The notes under the pieces are model-generated. The model saw only the letters and a list, made by a program, of their open reading frames with translations. It was not told the origin of the DNA and made no database searches. This document shows, one piece after another, positions 6,362 to 14,343 of a stretch of DNA of 14,848 bases. Source of the DNA: Bacteroidota bacterium (GTDB lineage Bacteria > Bacteroidota > Bacteroidia > Bacteroidales > Prolixibacteraceae); the NCBI GenBank assembly GCA_023488865.1, contig JAMDDG010000135.1:1-14848 (forward strand), in the 5' to 3' direction. The stretch's first letter is position 1, and every line of letters starts with the position of its first letter. A program made the position numbers and the translations under genes.

Positions 6362-7156
6362 TTACCTGCAATAAATATTCTCTATGATTGTCTGAAATTC
6401 AGAAAAATAATGGCTATTGGCAGCAACAATTTCGCCACTAAACAGAAAATTGCTTTTTCCCCGAAAATCGGTTGCTTTGCCTCCGGCTTGTTGCAAAATC
6501 AAGGCTCCTGCAGCGACATCCCATGGACTGAGGCCTTTTTCCCAAAATGCTTCGAACCTACCGGCAGCAACGTAGGACAGGTCGGTGGCAGCAGACCCCA
6601 TCCGTCTGATCCCGTGCGAATTGGCCATAAAAAAATTGATGCTTTCGATAAATTTATCTGTGTTCTTAATCTCTCCGTAAGGAAATCCGGTTGCAATCAG
6701 GGCTTCACCGGTTGTGGAGGCTTCAGAGACATGGATCTCTTTTCCGTTCAGCATGGCTTTACTGCCTTTCCAGGCGTAAAAACATTCGTTGCGTGTGATC
6801 TCATATACCACGCCCAGCACGATTTCTTCTCCTTCGATCAATCCGATGCTGACGGCATACGGAGGTGTCCCATGAATAAAGTTGGTGGTGCCGTCCAAAG
6901 GATCAATCACCCAGCGATATTGCTCACCTGAATTGGACGCCGTTCCTTCTTCCGTTATAAATCCTGATTCCGGAAGCAACTTTCTGAGTTGTTCAACGAT
7001 CATCCCCTCAGCTTTTTTGTCAACATAGGAGACAAAGTTCGCTTTTCCTTTTAGTTCAACGCTTGATAAATCAAAGTTGACCCTTTCACCGGCTATAAAT
7101 GTTCCGGTAGTTTTTGCTATAGTTATGACCTTCTGACAGATCTTTTCCAAATCCAT
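6362..7156 (-). CDS. suhB: Inositol monophosphatase family protein
   Basis: A Mg-dependent phosphatase of the inositol monophosphatase/SuhB type, 264 residues, cytoplasmic. Metal ligands are visible: Glu69-Glu70 in GFITEEG, Asp85 and Asp88 in WVIDPLDGT, and Asp213 in SPWDVAAGA. The segments RRMGSAATDL and LQQAGGKATD are also typical. The ATG at 7156 starts the protein at MDLEKICQ, the normal N-terminus; a TTG 42 bp upstream is rejected because a promoter box would then lie inside the gene. Substrate in a Bacteroidota cell is unclear: inositol phosphates, other sugar phosphates or a nucleotide phosphate such as PAP are possible, and E. coli SuhB also takes part in rRNA antitermination. The gene is translationally close to the LpxL-like gene downstream. 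The symbol is by family resemblance only. Confidence 0.9.
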   Translation of the reverse strand: MDLEKICQKVITIAKTTGTFIAGERVNFDLSSVELKGKANFVSYVDKKAEGMIVEQLRKLLPESGFITEEGTASNSGEQYRWVIDPLDGTTNFIHGTPPYAVSIGLIEGEEIVLGVVYEITRNECFYAWKGSKAMLNGKEIHVSEASTTGEALIATGFPYGEIKNTDKFIESINFFMANSHGIRRMGSAATDLSYVAAGRFEAFWEKGLSPWDVAAGALILQQAGGKATDFRGKSNFLFSGEIVAANSHYFSEFQTIIENIYCR

Positions 7157-7167
7157 AATTTTTGGTT

Positions 7168-7198
7168 CAAAAGTAATGATATTCTGTGTGTACTGCAA
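7168..7198 (-). promoter_or_regulatory. Candidate promoter for the suhB-like gene
   Basis: On the minus strand TACTTTTG (7175-7168) matches TAnnTTTG and is preceded, after exactly 20 nt, by TTG (7198-7196), which suits the Bacteroidota -33 element. This is the best two-part match in the window. The leader to the ATG at 7156 would be under 10 nt, so translation would be nearly leaderless. Confidence 0.5.
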
Positions 7199-7206
7199 TG
7201 GTTATT

Positions 7207-8508
7207 TTACAGTAAATCAACTGTCACATGACCGTTATCCTTGATTTGCCGCAAACGGACCAACTTTTTTTGATTCAATAAATCAGCCTGATAAGGCACT
7301 TCGACTTTGATATAATTTTCAGTCCAGCCATTGGAGGTCTTTCGGCCGGGTTGATTTTCAAACAGGACGGAAGCCGTTCGACCGAGGTTCTTTTGATAGA
7401 ACAGGTGAAGTTTTATTTCAGAGAGTTGAATTAACCGTTGTGTCCGGAGTTTTCGTTCTTCCATCGGAACGACCCCGTCAATTGCCAATGCCTGTGTGTT
7501 GGCACGCTCAGAATAGGGAAAAGCGTGAAGCTGGGAAACTTCCAACTTTTCGATAAAATGACAGGCTTTTTCGAATAGTTCGGCTGATTCACCGTTCATG
7601 CCTGCAATCACATCCACCCCGATAAATGCGTAGGGCAGTTGTTTTCTGATTTCTTCAACCCGTTGCTGAAACAATGCGGTGTTGTATCTTCTTTTCATCA
7701 GGGCGAGTACTTCGTCGGTGCCTGCCTGCAACGGAATATGGAAATGGGGCGCTACCCGTCTGGAATTGGCAACAAAGGAGATTATTTCATTGCTTAAAAG
7801 GTTTGGTTCAACAGAACCCATCCTGATCCGTTCAATCTCGTCAAGCTGATCGAGTGCTTTCAGGAGACCTAAAAAGGATTCCCCGGTACTTTTACCGAAA
7901 TCTCCGATGTTTACCCCGGTGAGGTTGATCTCTTTGATTCCCTTGGCAGTGAGGTTTTTGGCTTCCTGAACGATGCTCTCTATCGATGGATTTCTGCTTT
8001 TTCCCCTGGCTAACGGGATGGTACAATAGGTACAGAAATAGTTGCAGCCATCCTGTACTTTCAGAAAACTCCGGGTACGGTCGCCAAAAGAGGAGGCAGG
8101 CTGAAAGTCGGTAATCTCCCGGAAGGAACAGCCATGAACTTCACTTTGTGCGTGTTTTTCGAGGTTTTCGAGGTATTTGGTGATATTAAATTTATCGTTG
8201 GCGCCTAAAATCAGGTCAACACCTTCAATCTTTGCTGCCTCTTCGGGCTTCAGCTGTGCATAGCAACCTGCCACGACCACAAAAGCAGCCGGGTTTTGGC
8301 GGGTTGCCTGACGGATGATGGCCCTGCTTTTTTTGTCGGCCGAATCGGTAACCGAGCAGGTGTTAATTACATAAACATCGGCATGTTCTTTGAAATCAAC
8401 CCTCTTGAAACCCTGTTCCTGAAAAGAACGGGCAATGGTGGAAGTTTCCGAGAAATTGAGTTTACAACCTAATGTTCCGAAGGCGACTGTTTTATCCTTA
8501 AAATTCAT
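7207..8508 (-). CDS. mtaB: tRNA t6A37 methylthiotransferase MtaB
   Basis: MtaB is a radical-SAM enzyme that converts t6A at position 37 of ANN-decoding tRNAs to ms2t6A. The 433-residue protein has the methylthiotransferase N-terminal domain with three cluster-binding cysteines: Cys15 in TLGCKLN, Cys51 in VINTCSVTD and Cys82 in VVAGCYAQ. The radical-SAM CX3CX2C motif is CNYFCTYC (Cys155, Cys159, Cys162). The C-terminal region of about 60 residues fits a TRAM-like RNA-binding domain. The TLGCKLN form and the overall pattern favour MtaB over MiaB or RimO. The ATG at 8508 follows a candidate promoter box at 8527-8534 in the 32-bp gap after the phoH-like gene. The gap to suhB is 50 bp. Confidence 0.93.
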   Translation of the reverse strand: MNFKDKTVAFGTLGCKLNFSETSTIARSFQEQGFKRVDFKEHADVYVINTCSVTDSADKKSRAIIRQATRQNPAAFVVVAGCYAQLKPEEAAKIEGVDLILGANDKFNITKYLENLEKHAQSEVHGCSFREITDFQPASSFGDRTRSFLKVQDGCNYFCTYCTIPLARGKSRNPSIESIVQEAKNLTAKGIKEINLTGVNIGDFGKSTGESFLGLLKALDQLDEIERIRMGSVEPNLLSNEIISFVANSRRVAPHFHIPLQAGTDEVLALMKRRYNTALFQQRVEEIRKQLPYAFIGVDVIAGMNGESAELFEKACHFIEKLEVSQLHAFPYSERANTQALAIDGVVPMEERKLRTQRLIQLSEIKLHLFYQKNLGRTASVLFENQPGRKTSNGWTENYIKVEVPYQADLLNQKKLVRLRQIKDNGHVTVDLL

Positions 8509-8526
8509 TTTTCCGTTTCAAATCCA

Positions 8527-8534
8527 CAAAAGTA
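8527..8534 (-). promoter_or_regulatory. Candidate -7 box for mtaB
   Basis: The minus strand reads TACTTTTG, an exact TAnnTTTG match and the same octamer as the box ahead of the suhB-like gene. It lies 18 nt before the mtaB ATG. No -33 TTG is found 20 nt upstream, inside the end of the phoH-like gene. Confidence 0.45.
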
Positions 8535-8540
8535 AGGATT

Positions 8541-9863
8541 TTATAGTAGGTCGCTGGCCAGTTCGGCCAGATAGCTTCGTTCGCCTTTAATCAGGTTGAT
8601 GTGGGCGAAAATATCCTGCCCTTTCATGCGATCGGTCAGATAGGCCAAACCGTTCGATTGCATATCCAGATAGGGTGAGTCGATCTGCTGTATGTCGCCT
8701 GTAAATACCATTTTGGTACCTTCACCGGCCCGGGTGATGATGGTTTTTACTTCGTGGGGGGTAAGGTTTTGCGCCTCATCAATGATAAAATAGCAATTGG
8801 AAAGGCTTCGTCCCCGGATAAATGCCAGCGGGCAGATCACCAGCCGCTCGTCTTTTTGCAAATCCTCGATTACATGGTGCTCGTGCGTATGGACTTCGAA
8901 GCATCGTTTGATCACGGCCAGGTTGTCAAAAAGTGGTTGCATGTAGGGTGAAACCTTCTCTTCGGCATCTCCCGGAAGGAAACCAATGTCGCGGTTACTT
9001 AAAGCGACGATGGGCCGTGCAAGCATAATCTGATCGTAAATTCCGTGCTGGGCAATGGCAGAGGCTAAGGCAAGCAGTGTTTTTCCGGTACCCGCTTTGC
9101 CGGTCAGACTGACTAATTTAATCTCAGGATCCAACAGCGCCTGCAAGGAAAATGTCTGTTCTGCGTTACGGGGTTTAATGCCAAATGCCACTTTTTTATC
9201 GACCCTTTCCAGTCGGGAGCGAAAGGCATTATAATGAGCTAAAACGCTGGAATTCTGACTCTTCATAATGAAGAATTCATTGGGAAACGGAGTTGTTTCA
9301 AAACCAGATTCTTCCATGGAAAGGAAGTTGTTCTCATACAAACGGGCGATCAGGGGGTCAGCAAAATCCTTTATCTCGCGGATCCCCTGGTACAGGACTT
9401 CTATGTCTTCTATCTTGTCGTTTTTATAATCTTCCGCATCAATGTGAAGTGATTTGGCTTTTATTCTCAGATTGACATCTTTGCTTACCAGGATTACTTT
9501 CCGTTCAGTATGTTTGTCGCGCTGATATTCTGCAATGGCCAGGATCCGGTGATCCGGAATATCTTCCCGAAAAGAGGCTTTGAGTTGCTCTGAGTAGGGT
9601 TTGCCAAGTTCAATGTAGAGTTTTCCTTTACCTTGTCCCAATTGTATTCCCTTATCAATGGGGGTTTTCCCAATCAGTTCATCTAATATTCTGACAAACT
9701 GCCGAGCCTGAAAATTGATTTGATCATCCCCTCTTTTAAATTTATCTAACTCTTCCAGCACCGTAATCGGAATCACTACATCGTTGTCTTCAAAATTGTA
9801 TATGCACTCACTGTCATGCAGGATGACGTTCGTGTCAAGAATAAAAGTTTTTGGCCGCTTCAT
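8541..9863 (-). CDS. PhoH family ATPase with N-terminal PIN domain
   Basis: The 440-residue protein joins a PIN ribonuclease-fold domain to a PhoH P-loop ATPase, an arrangement described as PhoH2 and linked in other bacteria to RNA unwinding and cleavage. PIN acidic residues are visible: Asp10 in FILDTN, Glu37-Glu38 in VLEELDKF, Asp104 in IPDHRI and Asp129 in VSKDVNLR. The ATPase has Walker A GKAGTGKT (255-262), ARPIVALSNRDIGFLPGD (282-299), Walker B YFIIDEAQN (358-366) and FTGDIQQID (387-395). All expected catalytic residues appear intact. In mycobacteria PhoH2 is paired with an antitoxin gene; none is seen here. It is the first gene of the minus-strand block and is divergent from folC across a 206-bp gap. 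RNA processing as the cellular role is inferred from the family. Confidence 0.93.
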   Translation of the reverse strand: MKRPKTFILDTNVILHDSECIYNFEDNDVVIPITVLEELDKFKRGDDQINFQARQFVRILDELIGKTPIDKGIQLGQGKGKLYIELGKPYSEQLKASFREDIPDHRILAIAEYQRDKHTERKVILVSKDVNLRIKAKSLHIDAEDYKNDKIEDIEVLYQGIREIKDFADPLIARLYENNFLSMEESGFETTPFPNEFFIMKSQNSSVLAHYNAFRSRLERVDKKVAFGIKPRNAEQTFSLQALLDPEIKLVSLTGKAGTGKTLLALASAIAQHGIYDQIMLARPIVALSNRDIGFLPGDAEEKVSPYMQPLFDNLAVIKRCFEVHTHEHHVIEDLQKDERLVICPLAFIRGRSLSNCYFIIDEAQNLTPHEVKTIITRAGEGTKMVFTGDIQQIDSPYLDMQSNGLAYLTDRMKGQDIFAHINLIKGERSYLAELASDLL

Positions 9864-10069
9864 TTTATAAAATCGTTATTAATTGAAACAATGTCAAGCA
9901 TTCTGTTATCGGCCGCCAGAAGAAAAATTTGTCCAAAGGGCTTTAAATCCCACGAACAGCCAGCTTCTGAGGTAACGCTTAAAGATAACACTAAAACAAT
10001 GCAGTGGTAGTTTTGGCCAAATGTTTTTTACATCTTTGTATTTACAATTTGTTAGTATAAATTAGCAGG
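9864..10069. other. Divergent intergenic region between the phoH-like gene and folC
   Basis: This 206-bp gap must hold the start signals of both divergent genes. I see folC-side promoter candidates (10008-10015 and a weaker CATCTTTG at 10031-10038) and the palindrome TTTGGCCAAA at 10012-10021. For the phoH side only TATCTTTA (minus strand, 9987-9980) is near the -7 consensus. No gene-sized frame with family resemblance and no structured RNA was recognised. Confidence 0.5.
10008..10015 (+). promoter_or_regulatory. Candidate -7 box for folC
   Basis: TAGTTTTG matches TAnnTTTG exactly and would give a leader of about 50 nt. It overlaps the palindrome TTTGGCCAAA (10012-10021). CATCTTTG at 10031-10038 is an alternative with one mismatch. 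Confidence 0.4.
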
Positions 10070-11368
10070 ATGGATTACGAAAAAGTACTCGAATATTTAC
10101 AAGAAAATTTGCCCTTTTACCAGCGTAAAGGACCGGCAGCTTACAAAGGGAACCTCGACAACACGCTGACGCTTGATTCTCTTCTTGGGCATCCGCATAA
10201 AAATTTTCGTACCATCCATGTTGCCGGGACTAACGGGAAGGGCTCTGTTTCCCACATGATGGCTGCCATTTTACAAAAGGCCGGTTTCAAAACGGGGTTG
10301 TACACTTCCCCGCACCTGAAAGATTTTCGCGAACGCATCCGGGTGAACGGAGAGAAGGTACCAGAATCTTTTGTCACAGATTTTGTTCGCCGTTTTTTGG
10401 AAATGAATAAAACCGCTTTATTGGAACCCTCCTTTTTCGAGTTGACCGTATTGATGGCTTTCGATTATTTTGCTAAGGAAAAAGTGGACATAGCCGTGAT
10501 TGAAGTAGGCCTGGGCGGCCGCCTCGATTCAACCAATATCATACAGCCCGAATTGACCGTGATAACCAATATCAGCCTGGACCATACTGCTTTGTTAGGT
10601 GATACGCTGGGTAAGATCGCTCTCGAAAAAGCAGGGATCATCAAACCATCCGTTCCGGTAATTATTGGGGAGACACATCCACAGACATCCATGATTTTTG
10701 AAGGGAAAGCCAGCGAAAATCATGCACCTATTCTCTTCGCAGACCAGGAACTGAGCGCGGGTTATTCGATGCTTTCGACGGATCAAAAACAACTTTTTAA
10801 CCTAAAAAATAAAGAGGGGACCCTGTTTGAAAATCTCAAATTGGACCTTCTTGGTAAATACCAGTCCAAAAATATCTGCACCTTACTTTGTGCGGTAATG
10901 GAATTGCAGAAAATGGGGTGGAAAATTTCCGAGAAAGACATCCGGGGAGGACTTGAAAATGTTACCGGATTAACCGGATTTTCTGGACGTTGGCAAACGA
11001 TTGGCGCCAATCCGCGAATCATTTGTGATACCGCTCACAACGAAGGTGGAATAAGGGAAGTGGTAGCCCAGCTAAATGAGATACCCTATAAAAAACTTCA
11101 TTTTATCATCGGGATGGTCAACGACAAAGATATATCCGGAGTTTTGGCCCTGCTGCCCAAAGATGCAATCTACTATTTTACCAAAGCATCCATTCCAAGG
11201 GCCCTGGCTGAACATCAACTCATGCAAATGGCAACCTACTTTGGATTGAATGGGGCAGCTTACGAGAATGTCCCCTCTGCATTAAATGAGGCAAAAATGT
11301 ATGCAGACCGGGATGACCTGATTTTTGTCGGAGGAAGTACTTTTGTGGTGGCAGAGGCACTTCCGTAG
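10070..11368 (+). CDS. folC: Bifunctional folylpolyglutamate synthase / dihydrofolate synthase
   Basis: FolC ligates L-glutamate to dihydropteroate and extends the glutamate tail of folates, using ATP, in the cytoplasm. The 432-residue protein has the Mur-ligase-like P-loop VAGTNGKGSVSHM (51-63), the omega-loop segment TSPHLKDFRERI (79-90), the EVGLGGRLDSTN segment (145-156) and NISLDHTALLG (167-177). LEKAGI carries the lysine (187) that is carbamylated in characterised FolC. The C-terminal ligase domain contains FSGRWQ and CDTAHNEGG. Length is usual. The ATG at 10070 follows AGCAGG only a few bases away, a short spacing for a Shine-Dalgarno. The gene is divergent from the phoH-like gene and 96 bp upstream of the oxidoreductase gene. 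Confidence 0.95.
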   Translation: MDYEKVLEYLQENLPFYQRKGPAAYKGNLDNTLTLDSLLGHPHKNFRTIHVAGTNGKGSVSHMMAAILQKAGFKTGLYTSPHLKDFRERIRVNGEKVPESFVTDFVRRFLEMNKTALLEPSFFELTVLMAFDYFAKEKVDIAVIEVGLGGRLDSTNIIQPELTVITNISLDHTALLGDTLGKIALEKAGIIKPSVPVIIGETHPQTSMIFEGKASENHAPILFADQELSAGYSMLSTDQKQLFNLKNKEGTLFENLKLDLLGKYQSKNICTLLCAVMELQKMGWKISEKDIRGGLENVTGLTGFSGRWQTIGANPRIICDTAHNEGGIREVVAQLNEIPYKKLHFIIGMVNDKDISGVLALLPKDAIYYFTKASIPRALAEHQLMQMATYFGLNGAAYENVPSALNEAKMYADRDDLIFVGGSTFVVAEALP

Positions 11369-11402
11369 TTCCGCTATTTGAAAACGGATCTTAATTATTA
11401 AT

Positions 11403-11437
11403 TTCACGGGAGCATTGAACCCGTTCGACTTCGTGAA
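11403..11437 (+). promoter_or_regulatory. Overlapping inverted repeats upstream of the oxidoreductase gene
   Basis: TTCACG (11403-11408) is the exact reverse complement of CGTGAA (11432-11437). Inside it ACGGG (11406-11410) pairs with CCCGT (11420-11424) across a 9-nt loop. The two stems share bases and cannot form at once. No T-tract follows, so a terminator for folC is unlikely. Confidence 0.35.
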
Positions 11438-11464
11438 TATAAACAATCGGATAACTAAGTTAAA

Positions 11465-12916
11465 ATGGAAAACAAAAAAAACTTTACCCGAAGGGATTTT
11501 ATTGGGGCTTCTGCTGCAACTGCAGCAGGTTTAACAATTCTTCCAAACCAGGTTGTCAGTGGACTGGGGCATAAAGCGCCCAGCGATAAACTCAACATTG
11601 CCGGCATAGGCGTAGGAGGGAAAGGTCAGGTAAACCTGAAAAATATGAGTTCCGAAAATATTGTCGCTTTGTGCGACATCGACTGGAACTATGCCGCCAA
11701 AACCTTCAAGCAGTATCCTTTAGCCAAACACTACATGGATTACAGGATCATGCTGGAAGAGATGAACAAGGATATTGATGCGGTTCTAATCGCAACGCCC
11801 GATCATACCCATGCCGTGTGTGCGTTGGCCGCCATGCAGTTAGGCAAGCATGTGTATGTTCAAAAGCCTTTGACCCATACCGTTTATGAATCGAGGGTAC
11901 TGCTGGAAGCTTCCAGAAAATACAAAGTGGTTACGCAAATGGGGAATGAAGGGCACAGCAGCAGCAATGTGGCCGATGTTTGCGAACTGATCTGGAGTGG
12001 GGCAATAGGGAAAATTAGTCGCGTAGAGGCATGGACCGACCGTCCGATCTGGCCCCAGGGCCTGACACGACCGCCGCAGGGGATGTGGCTGCCCGAAGGA
12101 ATTAACTGGGATCTGTTTATTGGCCCGGCGCCCATGCGACCCTATCATACGGCTTATCATCCCTGGAACTGGCGCGGATGGTGGGATTTTGGCACCGGCG
12201 CGCTCGGCGATATGGCCTGTCATGTGCTGGATGTGGTATATGCAGCTTTAAAGTTGGGCCATCCAACTTCTGTCGAAGCCTCGTCGTCCGCTTTTAACAG
12301 CGAAAGCGCCCCCAACACTTCGCTGATCCGGTACAAATTTCCTCCAAGGGCAAAAGTGGGCAAATTGGAAATGCCGGCAGTGAAAGTAACCTGGTATGAT
12401 GGCGGATTGTTACCTTCCCGTCCGGGCAGCTTGCCCGATGGTGTTGAGTTGGGACAAGGGAAAAACGGTATCATCTTCCATGGATCGAAGGGGAAATTGG
12501 TTTGTGGAAATTATGGGAGCAATTACAAGTTATTGCCGGAAGAAAAATTCACCAAATTAGTCAAGCCTCCCAAAACACTGCGACGCGTGGGGATCAGTCA
12601 CGAGATGGATTGGGTGCGGGCTTGCAAAGAGTCACCCGAAAACCGGGTATTACCGGTTTCCAACTTCGAATATGCCTGTCCGCTCAATGAGATGGTGGTC
12701 ATGGGCAACTTGGCTGTCCGAATGCAGGGATTGCGCAAAAAACTGAAGTGGGATGGCGAAAATATGACTTTCACCAACCTGTCGGATGAGGATAAAATCA
12801 GTTTCACCAACGGAATCCCAGGAGCTGAACCAAAAAAAATTGAGCTGAATGCCAAACAATTCGCGGCCGAACTCATAAAAACGAGCTATCGTCAGGGTTG
12901 GGATCTTAAAGTTTAA
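11465..12916 (+). CDS. Tat-signal Gfo/Idh/MocA family oxidoreductase
   Basis: An NAD(P)-dependent oxidoreductase of the Gfo/Idh/MocA superfamily, probably acting on a sugar or sugar derivative outside the cytoplasmic membrane. The 483-residue protein starts with a twin-arginine signal: Lys/Asn-rich start, FTRRDFIGAS (7-16), then a hydrophobic Ala-rich segment to about residue 33. The Rossmann motif is AGIGVGGKG (46-54), followed by ATPDHTHAVCA (110-120). The usual EKP motif is replaced by QKPLTH (133-138). GALGDMACHVLD (245-256) carries the catalytic-type Asp and His. This combination is common in exported members from Bacteroidota and Planctomycetota. Sugar specificity is unknown, and no glycosidase, transporter or regulator gene sits beside it. 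The ATG at 11465 is required to include the signal peptide. The next gene starts 70 bp downstream on the same strand. Confidence 0.9.
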   Translation: MENKKNFTRRDFIGASAATAAGLTILPNQVVSGLGHKAPSDKLNIAGIGVGGKGQVNLKNMSSENIVALCDIDWNYAAKTFKQYPLAKHYMDYRIMLEEMNKDIDAVLIATPDHTHAVCALAAMQLGKHVYVQKPLTHTVYESRVLLEASRKYKVVTQMGNEGHSSSNVADVCELIWSGAIGKISRVEAWTDRPIWPQGLTRPPQGMWLPEGINWDLFIGPAPMRPYHTAYHPWNWRGWWDFGTGALGDMACHVLDVVYAALKLGHPTSVEASSSAFNSESAPNTSLIRYKFPPRAKVGKLEMPAVKVTWYDGGLLPSRPGSLPDGVELGQGKNGIIFHGSKGKLVCGNYGSNYKLLPEEKFTKLVKPPKTLRRVGISHEMDWVRACKESPENRVLPVSNFEYACPLNEMVVMGNLAVRMQGLRKKLKWDGENMTFTNLSDEDKISFTNGIPGAEPKKIELNAKQFAAELIKTSYRQGWDLKV

Positions 12917-12986
12917 CCGACAATTGCTTTGGGGATGATCATGGTAGCAGCCTGGTTCTGGTCGCATAAACCTGTACAAGATAATT

Positions 12987-14333
12987 ATGAGACAGTGGTC
13001 AAGAGGGTATGAACTCCTTAGATATTATGTGCGTTTTGCCTTTTGGCTGACGCACAGGCGAATCGTTGTTACCGGGCGCGAACAAATACCTAAGGGAAAA
13101 CCCATTATTTTTGCAGCCAACCACCAGAATGCCCTGATGGATCCGCTGGCGTTGGTTTGCACCAATCCTTTGCAGACCTTGTGGCTGGCGCGTGCCGACA
13201 TTTTTAAGAACAAAACAGCCAGACCCGTCCTGAAATTCTTAAAGATGGTCCCGATTTACCGTATCCGGGATGGTAAGGAAAATCTTTCGAACAACGAGCA
13301 GGTATTTAATCAGGTCGCACAGGTGTTGGAGAGCGCGCAAACAGTCGCCCTTTTCCCGGAAGCTGCCCACTCTGGCAAACGGCAGATGTTGCCCCACAAA
13401 AAGGCGATCCCGCGCATTGCCCTTGAGGCGGAAGACAAAAACAACTTCAGTTTGGGATTGCAGATTCTCCCGGTAGGGATTTATTACGATCACTACTGGA
13501 AATTTAATCGAACGTTGCTGGTTCAGTACGGATCTCCCATCGAGATTGATCGTTACAAGGAACTTTACACCGAAAATCAGCAAAATGCCATGCTGGTTCT
13601 GAGGAACGAAATTCACGAAAGGCTCTCTCCGCTGACCATGCAAATCAACAGCGAAAAGTATTACGTTGATTATGAAAACATAAGACTTCTGGCAGGGGAG
13701 GAGTTTGCCAAAAAAGTTAATTTAAATAAAGATTCAGTAATACGGCGTTTTAAAGCTGATCAGTTATTTGTTGCTAAAATTGAGCAACTTGAAGTAGAAC
13801 AACCGTCCATTTTTGAACAGATCATCAAGCAAACAGGCAATTATTTCAGTGAGATTGGAAAGGCCGGAATTATGGATGGGCAGCTAAATCAAGCGATAAA
13901 AGCCTCTTTTCCGAAACTTTTGGTTCAGTTCATTGGAGCGCTGCTATCCCTGCCGGTTTTTATATTTGGTTTCTTATTCAACGCCATCCCTTTTTATATC
14001 CCGCGATTATTTCTTACCAGGAAGGTCAAGGACCCGGCTTTCCTGAGTACCTTCAATTTTGCCGCCGGGTTAATTTTGTTTCCTTTATTCTATCTGATTG
14101 AAGCCTGTTTGGTATTCCTCTTTTCAGGTTCACTGATGATGGCACTGATGGTTTTCGCACTGGAACCTTTTGCAGGAAAGTACGCTTATCAACTGTCGAA
14201 TTTTTACAGTAATTTGTATCAATCCATCAAGTTAAACCTGATAAACAAAACCTTGCTGAAACGGTTGTCCAAATACAGGAAAGAAACCATTTCAGCGATT
14301 TTCACTGGTTCTGAAAAGGTAGTTAGTCCGTAA
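12987..14333 (+). CDS. PlsC-like acyltransferase with hydrophobic C-terminal region
   Basis: A 448-residue glycerolipid acyltransferase, probably an integral membrane protein. Block I is NHQNALMD (His46, Asp52), block II VPIYRIRDG (88-96), block III ALFPEAAHSGKRQM (121-134) and block IV ILPVGIYYDHY (160-170). As in the acyltransferase at 983-2161, five residues separate the His and Asp. From memory, yeast Sct1/Gpt2-type glycerol-3-phosphate acyltransferases have a similar spacing, so activity on glycerol-3-phosphate is as possible as on lysophosphatidate. Hydrophobic segments at about 311-330 and 358-392 suggest two to four membrane passes, an extension absent from short PlsC enzymes. The ATG at 12987 is the only reasonable start. 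No clear promoter box is seen in the 70-bp gap, so co-transcription with the oxidoreductase gene is possible. Confidence 0.87.
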   Translation: MRQWSRGYELLRYYVRFAFWLTHRRIVVTGREQIPKGKPIIFAANHQNALMDPLALVCTNPLQTLWLARADIFKNKTARPVLKFLKMVPIYRIRDGKENLSNNEQVFNQVAQVLESAQTVALFPEAAHSGKRQMLPHKKAIPRIALEAEDKNNFSLGLQILPVGIYYDHYWKFNRTLLVQYGSPIEIDRYKELYTENQQNAMLVLRNEIHERLSPLTMQINSEKYYVDYENIRLLAGEEFAKKVNLNKDSVIRRFKADQLFVAKIEQLEVEQPSIFEQIIKQTGNYFSEIGKAGIMDGQLNQAIKASFPKLLVQFIGALLSLPVFIFGFLFNAIPFYIPRLFLTRKVKDPAFLSTFNFAAGLILFPLFYLIEACLVFLFSGSLMMALMVFALEPFAGKYAYQLSNFYSNLYQSIKLNLINKTLLKRLSKYRKETISAIFTGSEKVVSP

Positions 14334-14343
14334 TTAGAATTTT

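Noticed and set aside
8541..9863. A toxin-antitoxin pair based on the PIN domain
   Set aside because: The PIN domain is fused to a PhoH ATPase and there is no small antitoxin-like gene upstream; this is the housekeeping-type PhoH2 layout.
9816..10010. A 64-codon plus-strand frame across the phoH start and the divergent gap
   Set aside because: It overlaps the well-supported phoH-like start in antisense and shows no recognisable motif.
11840..12223. A 127-codon antisense frame inside the oxidoreductase gene
   Set aside because: The plus-strand gene is strongly supported by conserved motifs over the same bases; the antisense frame has none.
12935..13012. A 25-codon frame (MIMVAAWFWSHK...) overlapping the start of the second PlsC-like gene
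   Set aside because: It has no ribosome binding site and no family resemblance, and it overlaps the gene start; chance is the simplest explanation.
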